From positions 1 to 55,410 of the forward strand of contig JAOUJW010000032.1 in assembly GCA_029882975.1 (NCBI GenBank): a DNA stretch of 55,410 nucleotides, written 5' to 3'. The notes under the pieces are model-generated. The model was not told the origin of the DNA. It made no database searches and was given only the letters and a program-made list of their open reading frames with translations. Positions 1-6,162 of the stretch are shown one piece after another. The first letter of the stretch is position 1; every line of letters starts with the position of its first letter. This stretch comes from Gammaproteobacteria bacterium (lineage in GTDB: Bacteria; Pseudomonadota; Gammaproteobacteria; SZUA-152). The position numbers were made by a program, and so were the translations under genes.

Positions 1-23
1 TCAATAACATTATCTTTGCTCAT
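1..23 (-). CDS. Start of an unidentified gene cut by the window edge
   Basis: On the - strand an ATG at 23 opens a frame reading MSKDNVI before the window ends. A good ribosome binding site (AAGGAAG, on the complement of about 30-38) lies about 8 nt upstream. The gene follows the third integron cassette gene in the same direction, with only 77 bp between and no attC-like sequence in that gap, so it may be a second gene on the same cassette or the first gene beyond the array. The few residues resemble the start of some IF-1 proteins, but seven residues cannot identify it. Confidence 0.35.
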
Positions 24-100
24 GTGGTGTGCTTCCTTTGTCGTTTGTTTTTCAGCGAAAACAATTATACAACAAAGGGCACGCCACCCTTTCTAGGTGC

Positions 101-442
101 TCATACACCAGAAATGATCATAACTCCACTGCAAGCGTCAAAAATAGGTAGGTACAAAATAATAACGCAAGCCAAGATAATACTTATACTCGTAAATACA
201 AAAATCCAAAAAGATTTTCTTCTATTGTTTGGTTCTAGCACAAAATACCAGACTAAATTTAAACAGAAAGCAAATACCATTAAAGAGGCGATAACTAAAT
301 TATTTTCATATAAAACACAAAATAATCCAGATTGATCGTACCCTCCTTGGGATTTAATAGACAACAAATAATATACTAGCCCAACTAGAACCAACGTACT
401 CAGAAAAATATTATACGTATTGAATATACTATTTTTAACCAT
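101..442 (-). CDS. Integron cassette gene 3: small hypothetical membrane protein
   Basis: A 113-residue protein (115 if the GTG at 448 is used) with about three hydrophobic membrane-spanning stretches: near the N-terminus (after NTYNIF), in the middle (LVIASLMVFAFCLNLVWYF) and near the C-terminus (IFVFTSISIILACVIILYL). I do not recognise the family. The ATG at 442 lies 7 nt downstream of the R' core of the attC at 449-553, the usual position for the first gene of an integron cassette. The gene is AT-rich compared with the chromosomal genes to the right, as cassette genes often are. Function unknown; an envelope location is inferred from hydrophobicity only. Confidence 0.6.
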   Translation of the reverse strand: MVKNSIFNTYNIFLSTLVLVGLVYYLLSIKSQGGYDQSGLFCVLYENNLVIASLMVFAFCLNLVWYFVLEPNNRRKSFWIFVFTSISIILACVIILYLPIFDACSGVMIISGV

Positions 443-448
443 GCTCAC

Positions 449-553
449 TTATAACGACACCCTCACCGGCACTTTGGAGCGGGGTGCTTTTTGTGGTAAC
501 TACCACAAAAAGTGCGCCGCGGAAATGTGTCCGAGTGCAGGGACTGGTTAGTA
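449..553 (-). repeat. attC recombination site between cassettes 2 and 3
   Basis: A 105-bp imperfect palindrome read on the - strand. It begins with an R'' core (TACTAAC, complement of 547-553) and ends with an R' core (GTTATAA, complement of 449-455), with inverted arms rich in CACAAAAAG/CTTTTTGTG between. It has the same length as the site at 973-1077 and shares the arm CACAAAAAGTGCGCCGCGGA with it. Position after one small gene and just before the next on the same strand is that expected of an integron attC. The R' core departs from GTTRRRY, so this copy is somewhat diverged. Confidence 0.8.
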
Positions 554-617
554 ACCAATTCATTCATTGTTTCATTATTCTCTTACCTTACTTTCTAACA
601 GTACTTACTATTTAGTC

Positions 618-962
618 TTACACAACACATTCTCTGATATAGAATAGCGGTACGCCCAGCATAGGAAGCACAATTAATGAAACTATAAATAGAAATAAGA
701 ACAATAAAAAGCTCGAACTAAATAATGCTATCACATACACTAACTGCCTAATAGTTCCAGCGTTTTTGTAACGCCACTTTCGTTCTCTTGCAAAAACCAA
801 GCATGTCGCAAATACAAAAAACATCGAAAGATACATTGTTCCATATGTTCGGAGATGAGAAATTTTACGGTCACATCCATCATTAAGCACGGAACCGTCG
901 TATACCGCATAGCAAACCAAAAAAACAGATACAGCTAGCATTAAGTATACTGGTGTCTTCAC
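618..962 (-). CDS. Integron cassette gene 2: small hypothetical membrane protein
   Basis: About 114 residues with an N-terminal hydrophobic segment (VYLMLAVSVFLVCYAV), a second (YLSMFFVFATCLVFA) and a strongly hydrophobic C-terminal region (VIALFSSSFLLFLFLFIVSLIVL). I do not recognise the family. The start is uncertain: GTG at 962, TTG at 968 or an internal ATG near 941 are possible, and none has a clear ribosome binding site. The gene lies between two attC sites, 10 bp after the R' core of attC 973-1077, so it is a cassette gene. It could be read from a promoter near attI through cassette 1. Confidence 0.55.
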   Translation of the reverse strand: MKTPVYLMLAVSVFLVCYAVYDGSVLNDGCDRKISHLRTYGTMYLSMFFVFATCLVFARERKWRYKNAGTIRQLVYVIALFSSSFLLFLFLFIVSLIVLPMLGVPLFYIRECVV

Positions 963-972
963 AATCAATTTA

Positions 973-1077
973 TGCTAACGCCGCATTCACCGGCATGCCG
1001 TAGCGGCGCACTTTTTGTGCGATTCTGCACAAAAAGTGCGCCGCGGAGGTATGTCCGCGTGAAATGGCTGGTTAGGA
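973..1077 (-). repeat. attC recombination site between cassettes 1 and 2
   Basis: A 105-bp imperfect palindrome. On the - strand it starts with R'' TCCTAAC (complement of 1071-1077) and ends with R' GTTAGCA (complement of 973-979). The centre is a perfect 18-bp inverted repeat: 1003-1020 pairs with 1027-1044 around GATTCT. Simple R'' and R' cores around a palindrome able to fold as a single-stranded hairpin are the hallmark of integron attC sites recognised by IntI. The match in length and arm sequence to the site at 449-553 shows both belong to one array. Confidence 0.88.
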
Positions 1078-1084
1078 TATTTTT

Positions 1085-1516
1085 TCATTCTTTTGCAAAG
1101 TCTTTTCTAATCCAGATATACAAACTAAACAGTTTGCCTATTGATTTGGCTTGATTTATCCACTCAATCACCTGATTTTGAGAATGATGCTGACAAAGAA
1201 TATCATCATCTGCTTCTACCGATGATTTGAACATACTTTGCAACTCCATAAATTCATATGGGCCAATACTAACAAATTCGGCTCGTACCTTTATTTCGCG
1301 TAACCCACCAAATATTTTTCCAAAAAATCCTATTGGTTCATCCGGTTCAATAGTTTTTAACCTCCATTTATTACCATCTTTACCATAAAAAACTAAACTA
1401 TTTAGTCTTTTTCGGTATAAAGATATGTAACTAATTGGTAATGATTTCCAATAACTACTATCTTTCAACATTGCAGTAAAACCGTGAGGCTCTATGGCTA
1501 AAATAGGATACTCCAT
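1085..1516 (-). CDS. Integron cassette gene 1: hypothetical protein
   Basis: 143 residues starting MEYPILAIEPHGF. The frame stays open upstream to 1588, but the ATG at 1516 is preferred: it sits 8 nt inside the cassette, just after the GTTAGGG core (1525-1531) where the cassette joins attI, and anything upstream would be attI sequence. The protein is soluble-looking, with a basic, aromatic C-terminus, a sheet-like N-terminal half (SLVFYGKDGNKWRLKTI) and no signal peptide. I do not recognise the family. As the attI-proximal cassette it would be the best expressed and most recently inserted one, by the known behaviour of integrons. Confidence 0.6.
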   Translation of the reverse strand: MEYPILAIEPHGFTAMLKDSSYWKSLPISYISLYRKRLNSLVFYGKDGNKWRLKTIEPDEPIGFFGKIFGGLREIKVRAEFVSIGPYEFMELQSMFKSSVEADDDILCQHHSQNQVIEWINQAKSIGKLFSLYIWIRKDFAKE

Positions 1517-1524
1517 CAACGCGC

Positions 1525-1600
1525 CCCTAACAGAGTTTTCGACAGTCCACGTAATTATACCTTTTATTATTTTTGTCAATATGCACAATCACGCGATCAT
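1525..1600 (-). other. Presumed attI site with attI/cassette junction core
   Basis: On the - strand the core GTTAGGG (complement of 1525-1531) immediately precedes the first cassette gene and closely matches the GTTRRRY consensus. The cut by IntI would fall between its G (1531) and first T (1530). attI lies on the intI side of this core. Its right-hand limit cannot be fixed by eye; 1600 is a guess. The site carries a copy of the ATTGTGCATATTGA motif and a promoter-like pair of boxes, and lies upstream of intI with the cassettes leading away, the normal integron arrangement. Confidence 0.65.
1554..1579 (-). promoter_or_regulatory. Candidate cassette promoter with a 14-bp spacer
   Basis: On the - strand a perfect TTGACA (complement of 1574-1579) is followed, after only 14 bp, by a perfect TATAAT (complement of 1554-1559). 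It points into the cassette array and a transcript would begin about 30 nt before the ATG at 1516. The spacer is 3 bp short of the optimum of 17 bp, so strength as it stands is doubtful. Confidence 0.5.
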
Positions 1601-1828
1601 TTCTTGAGCACACCCCTGTGCAACTTACCGCATTTACTGAGATCATTTGTAAATCTCCAAGAAACAATTGTTTATGGTCTTTATGTTTAGCACAGTTCTG
1701 TGGCACCTTCCAGTAATTTGATCAATTAGTCCACAAAGTTTGGTTGTTAGTCGATCAGTTTTGGGTTTGGTGTCATTGTGCATATTGAACTGCTGTATTT
1801 TACTTTTTATTACCTGTGTTCAATATGC
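1576..1828. repeat. Three copies of a GCATATTGA motif between attI and intI
   Basis: ATTGTGCATATTGA occurs on the - strand at 1576-1589 and identically on the + strand at 1775-1788. A third, inverted copy at 1818-1828 forms a perfect 11-bp inverted repeat with 1780-1790 (GCATATTGAAC / GTTCAATATGC). The attI copy overlaps the -35 box of the candidate cassette promoter. These could be binding sites for a regulator or for IntI itself. Confidence 0.55.
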
Positions 1829-1832
1829 CCTT

Positions 1833-1862
1833 TTGCATATTTTTCGGATTTGGGGATATAAG
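1833..1862 (+). promoter_or_regulatory. Candidate intI promoter
   Basis: TTGCAT at 1833-1838 and TATAAG at 1857-1862 with an 18-bp spacer form a reasonable sigma-70 promoter pointing at intI. It would give a leader of about 135 nt. It lies just downstream of the GCATATTGAAC/GTTCAATATGC inverted repeat, so a protein bound there could affect it. I found no LexA box with correct spacing. Confidence 0.3.
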
Positions 1863-2003
1863 TTGGCCGAGACTCACATATTGCCTTAATAAACAATAGG
1901 TAACGGAAGGATGGTTGTTGTAGATAGGCGACTCATTTTAATATTGCCGCTGAGAAATACTGCAAGTTTCTTGATTTGAGTTTTTTGCCAAACAGGTGCT
2001 AAT

Positions 2004-3413
2004 ATGTGCACCTGTTCTAGTCAATCAGATCAGGATGAAACCATGGGCAAGAATTTGATGAGTCTCTATTTCGCACAACTACGACACCAGAAGTTGTCGC
2101 CCGATAGAGCTAGGTGGTATGTGAAACGCGTTGAGTTCTATTTAAAAGCTATAGCGATTCCGGTGGAGGAGCAAAACGTAGAGGATTTGGTGCAGTATTT
2201 GAACACCGTTAGTCAAAGCGGCAGAGTTTCTGACTGGCAGTTCCAACAAGTGGTGCAGGCATTGAGGTTGTTGTTGCGGGATACGGCTAAGTTGCCCTGG
2301 GCTAAGGAGTTCCCATGGGGATTTTGGGAGGAGTTGGCTACCAGTTTACCTTCATCTCACGCCACGATTGCCAGAGATGCTGATATAAGTACAGAGTTGT
2401 TGCAACAAATCCCAGAGTCATCGGTAAAAATTGTCAAGAAATTTCGAGACGGGTTTCCAGAGTTATACCAAAAGATGGTGGCACGTATGCGGATAAACCA
2501 TTTTTCCATAAGAACGGAACATGCCTACATCCCTTGGGTTGCAAGGTATTTGCTTTTCCATTCCATGCAGAATCCGGCTGATCTGGATAAACACGCCGTA
2601 GTGTCATATTTGGAGTATTTGGTTGTAAAACGAAATGTAGCAGCCAGCACTCAGGGGCAGGCTTTGTGTGCGATTGTTTTCTTTTATAAACACGTACTCG
2701 GAATGGATTTGGGCGAGTTCGGTGATTTTTCTCGTTCCCAGAAACAAAAAAGACTGCCCGTGGTGCTGACAAAAGCAGAGGTCAGAGCGCTGTTGTCGCA
2801 GTTGGAGGATGATAAGATTTCTCTAATGGCTAATTTGCTGTACGGTTGTGGAATTCGTTTAATGGAGTGTATTCGACTGCGGGTGTTCGATCTGGATTTT
2901 GAATACGGACAAATTATCATTCGTAAGGGCAAGGGAGGAAAAGACCGGGTAGTGCCACTGCCCAAACGTCTTGTTGAGTCTTTAAAACAACAAGTTGAAT
3001 TCGTAAAACAACTCCATGAAGAGGATGTAAAGGCGGGGTACGGTGAGGTGTATTTACCATTTGCGTTGTCTAGAAAATATCCAAATGCTGCGAAGGAATT
3101 GGGTTGGCAATACGTGTTCCCATCGTCTCGGCTTTCGGTGGATCCTCGCAGTAACATTGTTCGCAGGCACCATGTTCATGAGACTGTGTTACAGCGCTAT
3201 GTGAAAAAGGCGGCAACCGAGTCCGGACTGGTGAAAAAAGTGAATTGTCACTCCTTGCGCCATTCCTTTGCCACGCACTTGCTGGAGAATAACTATGATA
3301 TTCGCACAGTACAGGAATTGTTGGGCCATGCGGATGTATCAACTACAATGATTTATACGCATGTGCTAAATAAACCGGGAGTCAGTGTGTTGAGTCCATT
3401 GGATCAATTGTGA
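2004..3413 (+). CDS. intI: Integron integrase IntI (tyrosine recombinase) with N-terminal extension
   Basis: 469 residues. Integron integrases insert and excise gene cassettes by recombining attI and attC sites. The tyrosine recombinase residues are all visible: R285 (GCGIRL), K313 (GKGGKDR), H416 and R419 (HSLRH), H442 (LLGHAD) and Y451 (IYTHV). The IntI-specific insertion lies at about 345-392 (LPFALSRKYPNAAKELGW... DPRSN..RRHH) and separates this protein from XerC/D. The normal IntI core-binding domain starts near 157 (RMRINHFSIRTEHAY). The first 135 residues are extra relative to the roughly 337-residue IntI1 and look like a second SAM-like N-terminal domain (SLYFAQLRHQKLSPDRARWYV). Start uncertain: ATG 2004 has a weak site (AGGTG), and ATG 2043 is possible. 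The stop overlaps the next gene by 4 bp. Confidence 0.96.
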   Translation: MCTCSSQSDQDETMGKNLMSLYFAQLRHQKLSPDRARWYVKRVEFYLKAIAIPVEEQNVEDLVQYLNTVSQSGRVSDWQFQQVVQALRLLLRDTAKLPWAKEFPWGFWEELATSLPSSHATIARDADISTELLQQIPESSVKIVKKFRDGFPELYQKMVARMRINHFSIRTEHAYIPWVARYLLFHSMQNPADLDKHAVVSYLEYLVVKRNVAASTQGQALCAIVFFYKHVLGMDLGEFGDFSRSQKQKRLPVVLTKAEVRALLSQLEDDKISLMANLLYGCGIRLMECIRLRVFDLDFEYGQIIIRKGKGGKDRVVPLPKRLVESLKQQVEFVKQLHEEDVKAGYGEVYLPFALSRKYPNAAKELGWQYVFPSSRLSVDPRSNIVRRHHVHETVLQRYVKKAATESGLVKKVNCHSLRHSFATHLLENNYDIRTVQELLGHADVSTTMIYTHVLNKPGVSVLSPLDQL

Positions 3414-3883
3414 AAACTTCGCCGGGTGCATTACTGTTGCGCTGGTGGTTTCGGCTGGCGCCTTTACCTTTGGGAAAGCGATTGTTTAGCCGCCTAATTG
3501 GTATATTTGTTCCCTACAGTGCCACGATTGGTGCACGGGTGTTGGATTTTCGTGAGGGATATATCCGTTTGTTGTTACCGGATCGGCGCCGGGTACGAAA
3601 TCATCTCAACAGCATTCACGCCATTGCCTTGGTGAATTTCGGTGAAATGTGCAGCGGTTTGGCGCTTATGAGCGGTATGCCATCTCATGTACGAGGGATT
3701 GTCACCCATATTAGTATTGACTATTTAAAAAAGGCCAGGGGTGACTTGCAGGCCCAGTGTGATGCGAGTTTTCCCCAGGTAAGCGCAGACATGGAACATA
3801 TAGTTTTGGTAGATATAGTGGACGGTGTGGGTGAAGTGGTGGCCCGGGTCGCAGTGACCTGGCGATTGGGTTTGATAGCATGA
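3410..3883 (+). CDS. DUF4442 hot-dog fold protein (possible acyl-thioester hydrolase)
   Basis: 157 residues, GTG start overlapping the intI stop in a GTGA, so translation is probably coupled to intI. The layout matches the DUF4442/PaaI-like hot-dog family: an N-terminal amphipathic stretch, a long helix after NHLNSIHAIALVNFGEMCSGLALM, then strands ending ...VVARVAVTWRLGL. In related thioesterases the helix segment H-x-x-A-x-x-N-x-x-E lines the active site; here it reads HAIALVNFGE. The family often acts on acyl-CoA or acyl-ACP, but the substrate is unknown. It is followed at once by a flavoprotein gene, suggesting a small operon read through from intI. Confidence 0.75.
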   Translation: MKTSPGALLLRWWFRLAPLPLGKRLFSRLIGIFVPYSATIGARVLDFREGYIRLLLPDRRRVRNHLNSIHAIALVNFGEMCSGLALMSGMPSHVRGIVTHISIDYLKKARGDLQAQCDASFPQVSADMEHIVLVDIVDGVGEVVARVAVTWRLGLIA

Positions 3884-3893
3884 GGTGGTGTTT

Positions 3894-4895
3894 GTGACGC
3901 AAGATTCTTCTCTCGCGTGGCGTTCTTTTTGCGAGTCTATAGGCATAACAATACCGGTTATTGGCGGTCCGATGTATCCGTGCAGCAATCCTGAACTGGT
4001 GGCAGCGGTGTCAGAGGCGGGGGGTATTGGTGTCGTTCAGCCTGTGACCATGACCTATGTCTTTGGGTATGATTTTCGCAGCAGTTTGCGATACATACGC
4101 AGCCTCACCCAAAAACCCATTGGCATGAACGCGCTAATCGAACAGTCGTCTGCGAGATATCGAGAGCGCATGGAAGACTGGATTCAAATTGCCCTGGAAG
4201 AAGGGGTGGCGTTTTTCATTACTTCTTTGGGTAAGCCGGATTGGGTTGTCGATATGGTGCATGCCCATGGTGGTTTGGTGTTTCACGATGTAACCGAGAT
4301 TAAGTGGGCTGAAAAGGGCTTGTCCTGTGGTGTCGATGGTCTGATTGCGGTTAATAATCGCGCCGGGGGTCATGCAGGTGCTTTGAGTGCGCAAAGCTTG
4401 TGGGAGCAGTTATCGCCCTTGGGTGTTCCGCTGATATGCGCCGGTGGGATAAGTACGGGTGAAGAGTATACGCACATGTTGAATTTGGGATATGCCGGTG
4501 TGCAAATGGGAACGCGATTTATTGCCTCTCAAGAGTGTTCCGCCAATGAGGCTTATAAAGAGGCGATTGTGCGCTCCCAGGAAAAAGATATTGTTATGAG
4601 TGAGACCATTACCGGCGTACCCGTGTCGGTAATAGAAACTGAGCAAGTGAAACGGGCCGGAGTTAAGCCGGGCGCTGTGGCGGGCTGGTTGTTGGGCAGG
4701 AAGTCCACTAAACATTGGATGCGTTTGTTTTATGCCTTAAAGTCGATTCGCTTGTTAAAGAAGGCATTGCTGGATAGTAGTGGCAGGCGGGATTATTGGC
4801 AGGCAGGTAAGAGTGTGGCGGGGATTGATAGCGTTGAGTCGGTGTCGGCGATCCTGCAAGGGTTTGAGCAAACACGGAGAAACACGTTAGAATGA
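3894..4895 (+). CDS. Nitronate monooxygenase / 2-nitropropane dioxygenase-like flavoprotein
   Basis: 333 residues, an FMN-binding TIM-barrel protein of the NMO family, which also includes enoyl-ACP reductase FabK. Visible motifs: the N-terminal IPVIGGPMYPCSNPELVAAVSEAGGIG, the RAGGHAG loop in the middle, ICAGGIS with a following GVQMGTRF phosphate-binding region, and SVIETEQV near the end. The frame opens with GTG codons at 3885 and 3888, but GTG 3894 is preferred because TGAGGTGG lies about 7 nt upstream. Substrate unknown: nitronates are the family default, but the neighbouring hot-dog gene and nearby polyene cluster make an acyl substrate conceivable. Confidence 0.85.
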   Translation: MTQDSSLAWRSFCESIGITIPVIGGPMYPCSNPELVAAVSEAGGIGVVQPVTMTYVFGYDFRSSLRYIRSLTQKPIGMNALIEQSSARYRERMEDWIQIALEEGVAFFITSLGKPDWVVDMVHAHGGLVFHDVTEIKWAEKGLSCGVDGLIAVNNRAGGHAGALSAQSLWEQLSPLGVPLICAGGISTGEEYTHMLNLGYAGVQMGTRFIASQECSANEAYKEAIVRSQEKDIVMSETITGVPVSVIETEQVKRAGVKPGAVAGWLLGRKSTKHWMRLFYALKSIRLLKKALLDSSGRRDYWQAGKSVAGIDSVESVSAILQGFEQTRRNTLE

Positions 4896-4942
4896 TTTGG
4901 TCATTTTCTTCCCACGTCTCAGGGCAAATACAGGTGGCTGGA

Positions 4943-5344
4943 ATGCAAGACTATGCTTTCAATCTATCCAAACCATTCTCTATAGTTTTGTTGTTGCTGA
5001 TGCTGACCGCATGCAAAAGCCAACCCATCTATGAGGCTTTGGGGCGACCCATTCATACGCCGGCGCAGGTGAGCGAGCAGCGTATAGGGCAGTTGATTAA
5101 AGAGGCGGGCGAAATTGTTGGCTGGAAGTTTAAGTACGGAGCTAAAAACGAACTCATTGGTAGAATCAATTTTCCGCGCGGTGCCATGGCCGAGGTTAGT
5201 GTCACTTTCAGCAAATCAATGTATGAGATACGCTATAAAGACAGTGCTGAATTACGTTATAACGGTAACTCCATTCATGCCACCTATAATAAAACCGTAC
5301 GTCGTTTGGATGAAGCCATTCGAATTAAATTGAACACTTGGTAG
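4943..5344 (+). CDS. Hypothetical lipoprotein
   Basis: The frame is open from 4892, overlapping the stop of the previous gene, but Met at 4943 (MQDYAFNLSKPFSIVLL) gives a normal lipoprotein signal: a short basic segment, a hydrophobic core and the lipobox LTAC. The mature part, about 105 residues, is a small alpha/beta domain with several aromatic residues (GWKFKY..., MYEIRYKDS) and no motif I recognise. It is probably anchored in the envelope. It ends 10 bp before the stop of the convergent glycosyltransferase gene. A role linked to the preceding flavoprotein is only suggested by adjacency. Confidence 0.65.
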   Translation: MQDYAFNLSKPFSIVLLLLMLTACKSQPIYEALGRPIHTPAQVSEQRIGQLIKEAGEIVGWKFKYGAKNELIGRINFPRGAMAEVSVTFSKSMYEIRYKDSAELRYNGNSIHATYNKTVRRLDEAIRIKLNTW

Positions 5345-5354
5345 AGCGGGGCTC

Positions 5355-6107
5355 CTAAATCTTAGGGCGAGTGTTCAAAGCCTTTATAAACCCCACCGGG
5401 TACAATCCCCACTTTATAATTTTCCAGGCAATCATGAGTACGATTTTGCTAATATCCGCAACCGGTTTGAAGTGACTGGGGCGGGCATCGGCGTGGTAGG
5501 TGGATACAATCGGTTTGACTACTACCGGGTGACCGTGGCGCACTGACTCTATGGCGATTTCACTTTCAAATACAAAGCTGCGGGAGCGGTGGTGGGGAAT
5601 GCGCAGTTTACTGATCAGTTGGGCGGGATAAACCCGAAAACCGGATTGACTGTCCGATACCCATTGCCCCGCAGCCCAGGAAACCCAAAAGTCCGCAAAA
5701 TTGTTGGCAAACAAGCGTGCTTTAGGAGCGTTTTCGCGATTTTTTAACCGGGCACCGATGATGAGGCAGTTGGGATTGTCCCGACTTTTTGCTATCAGCT
5801 CAGGTATTTCAGCCGGGTCGTGCTGACCGTCCCCGTCCAGGGTGATAACGTAGTCGTAGCCTTTTTCCATAGCGTGTTGCAGGCCTCGCCACAGGCTGGC
5901 AGCTTTGCCGCAGTTTTGTTCGTTTTGTAGAACTTCCACGGAAAGATCGTGTAGTTGTGCGACAGTGTCATCACTGGAGCCGTCATCGACAACGATGACT
6001 TTGTCGGTGTGCGCCAATGATTTTGCAACCACATTATGAATGGTAGCAGCTTCGTTGTAAGCCGGAATAAGTACTGCGAAGGTGGGAGCTTTACTACTTT
6101 GATTCAT
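5355..6107 (-). CDS. Family 2 glycosyltransferase (dolichol-phosphate-mannose synthase-like)
   Basis: 250 residues. The GT-A fold motifs are clear: LIPAYNEAATI at the start, VVDDGSSDDT near 40, and the metal-binding DGDGQHDP near 90. A conserved SQSGFRVYP segment follows around 155. No transmembrane tail of the polyprenyl glucosyltransferase kind is obvious. It is the last gene of the - strand aryl-polyene-like cluster. In Escherichia coli-type clusters a GT2 domain is fused to an acyltransferase and is thought to help load the polyene onto a glycolipid anchor. Here the two activities are separate genes (acyltransferase at 12448). Confidence 0.88.
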   Translation of the reverse strand: MNQSSKAPTFAVLIPAYNEAATIHNVVAKSLAHTDKVIVVDDGSSDDTVAQLHDLSVEVLQNEQNCGKAASLWRGLQHAMEKGYDYVITLDGDGQHDPAEIPELIAKSRDNPNCLIIGARLKNRENAPKARLFANNFADFWVSWAAGQWVSDSQSGFRVYPAQLISKLRIPHHRSRSFVFESEIAIESVRHGHPVVVKPIVSTYHADARPSHFKPVADISKIVLMIAWKIIKWGLYPVGFIKALNTRPKI

Positions 6108-6162
6108 AGACGTTTAACTGTTCCAAACGGTGGCGTTGGAGTTTGGCTTAAACCGGTGCCTT

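Larger units (their letters stand above)
1532..2003. other. Non-coding integron control region
   Basis: No convincing gene is seen between the attI core and intI. Besides the promoter-like boxes and GCATATTGA motifs, it holds two imperfect direct repeats of about 40 bp. One begins at 1606 with AGCACACCCCTGTG and the other at 1690 with AGCACAGTTCTGTG, and each is followed by a similar tract ending in GATCA. Each repeat begins with a small inverted repeat (CACA...TGTG). These may be further IntI or regulator sites. Confidence 0.45.

Noticed and set aside
24-335. Open frame on + strand opposite cassette gene 3
   Set aside because: It is opposite a better membrane-protein frame that fits the cassette layout, and has no ribosome binding site or recognisable features.
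972-1154. Open frame on + strand
   Set aside because: It runs through the attC palindrome; the protein-like string is a by-product of the repeat.
2012-2028. CTG...CAG pair near the intI start as a possible LexA site
   Set aside because: The spacer is 11 bp, not the required 10, and it lies inside the coding start rather than at a promoter.
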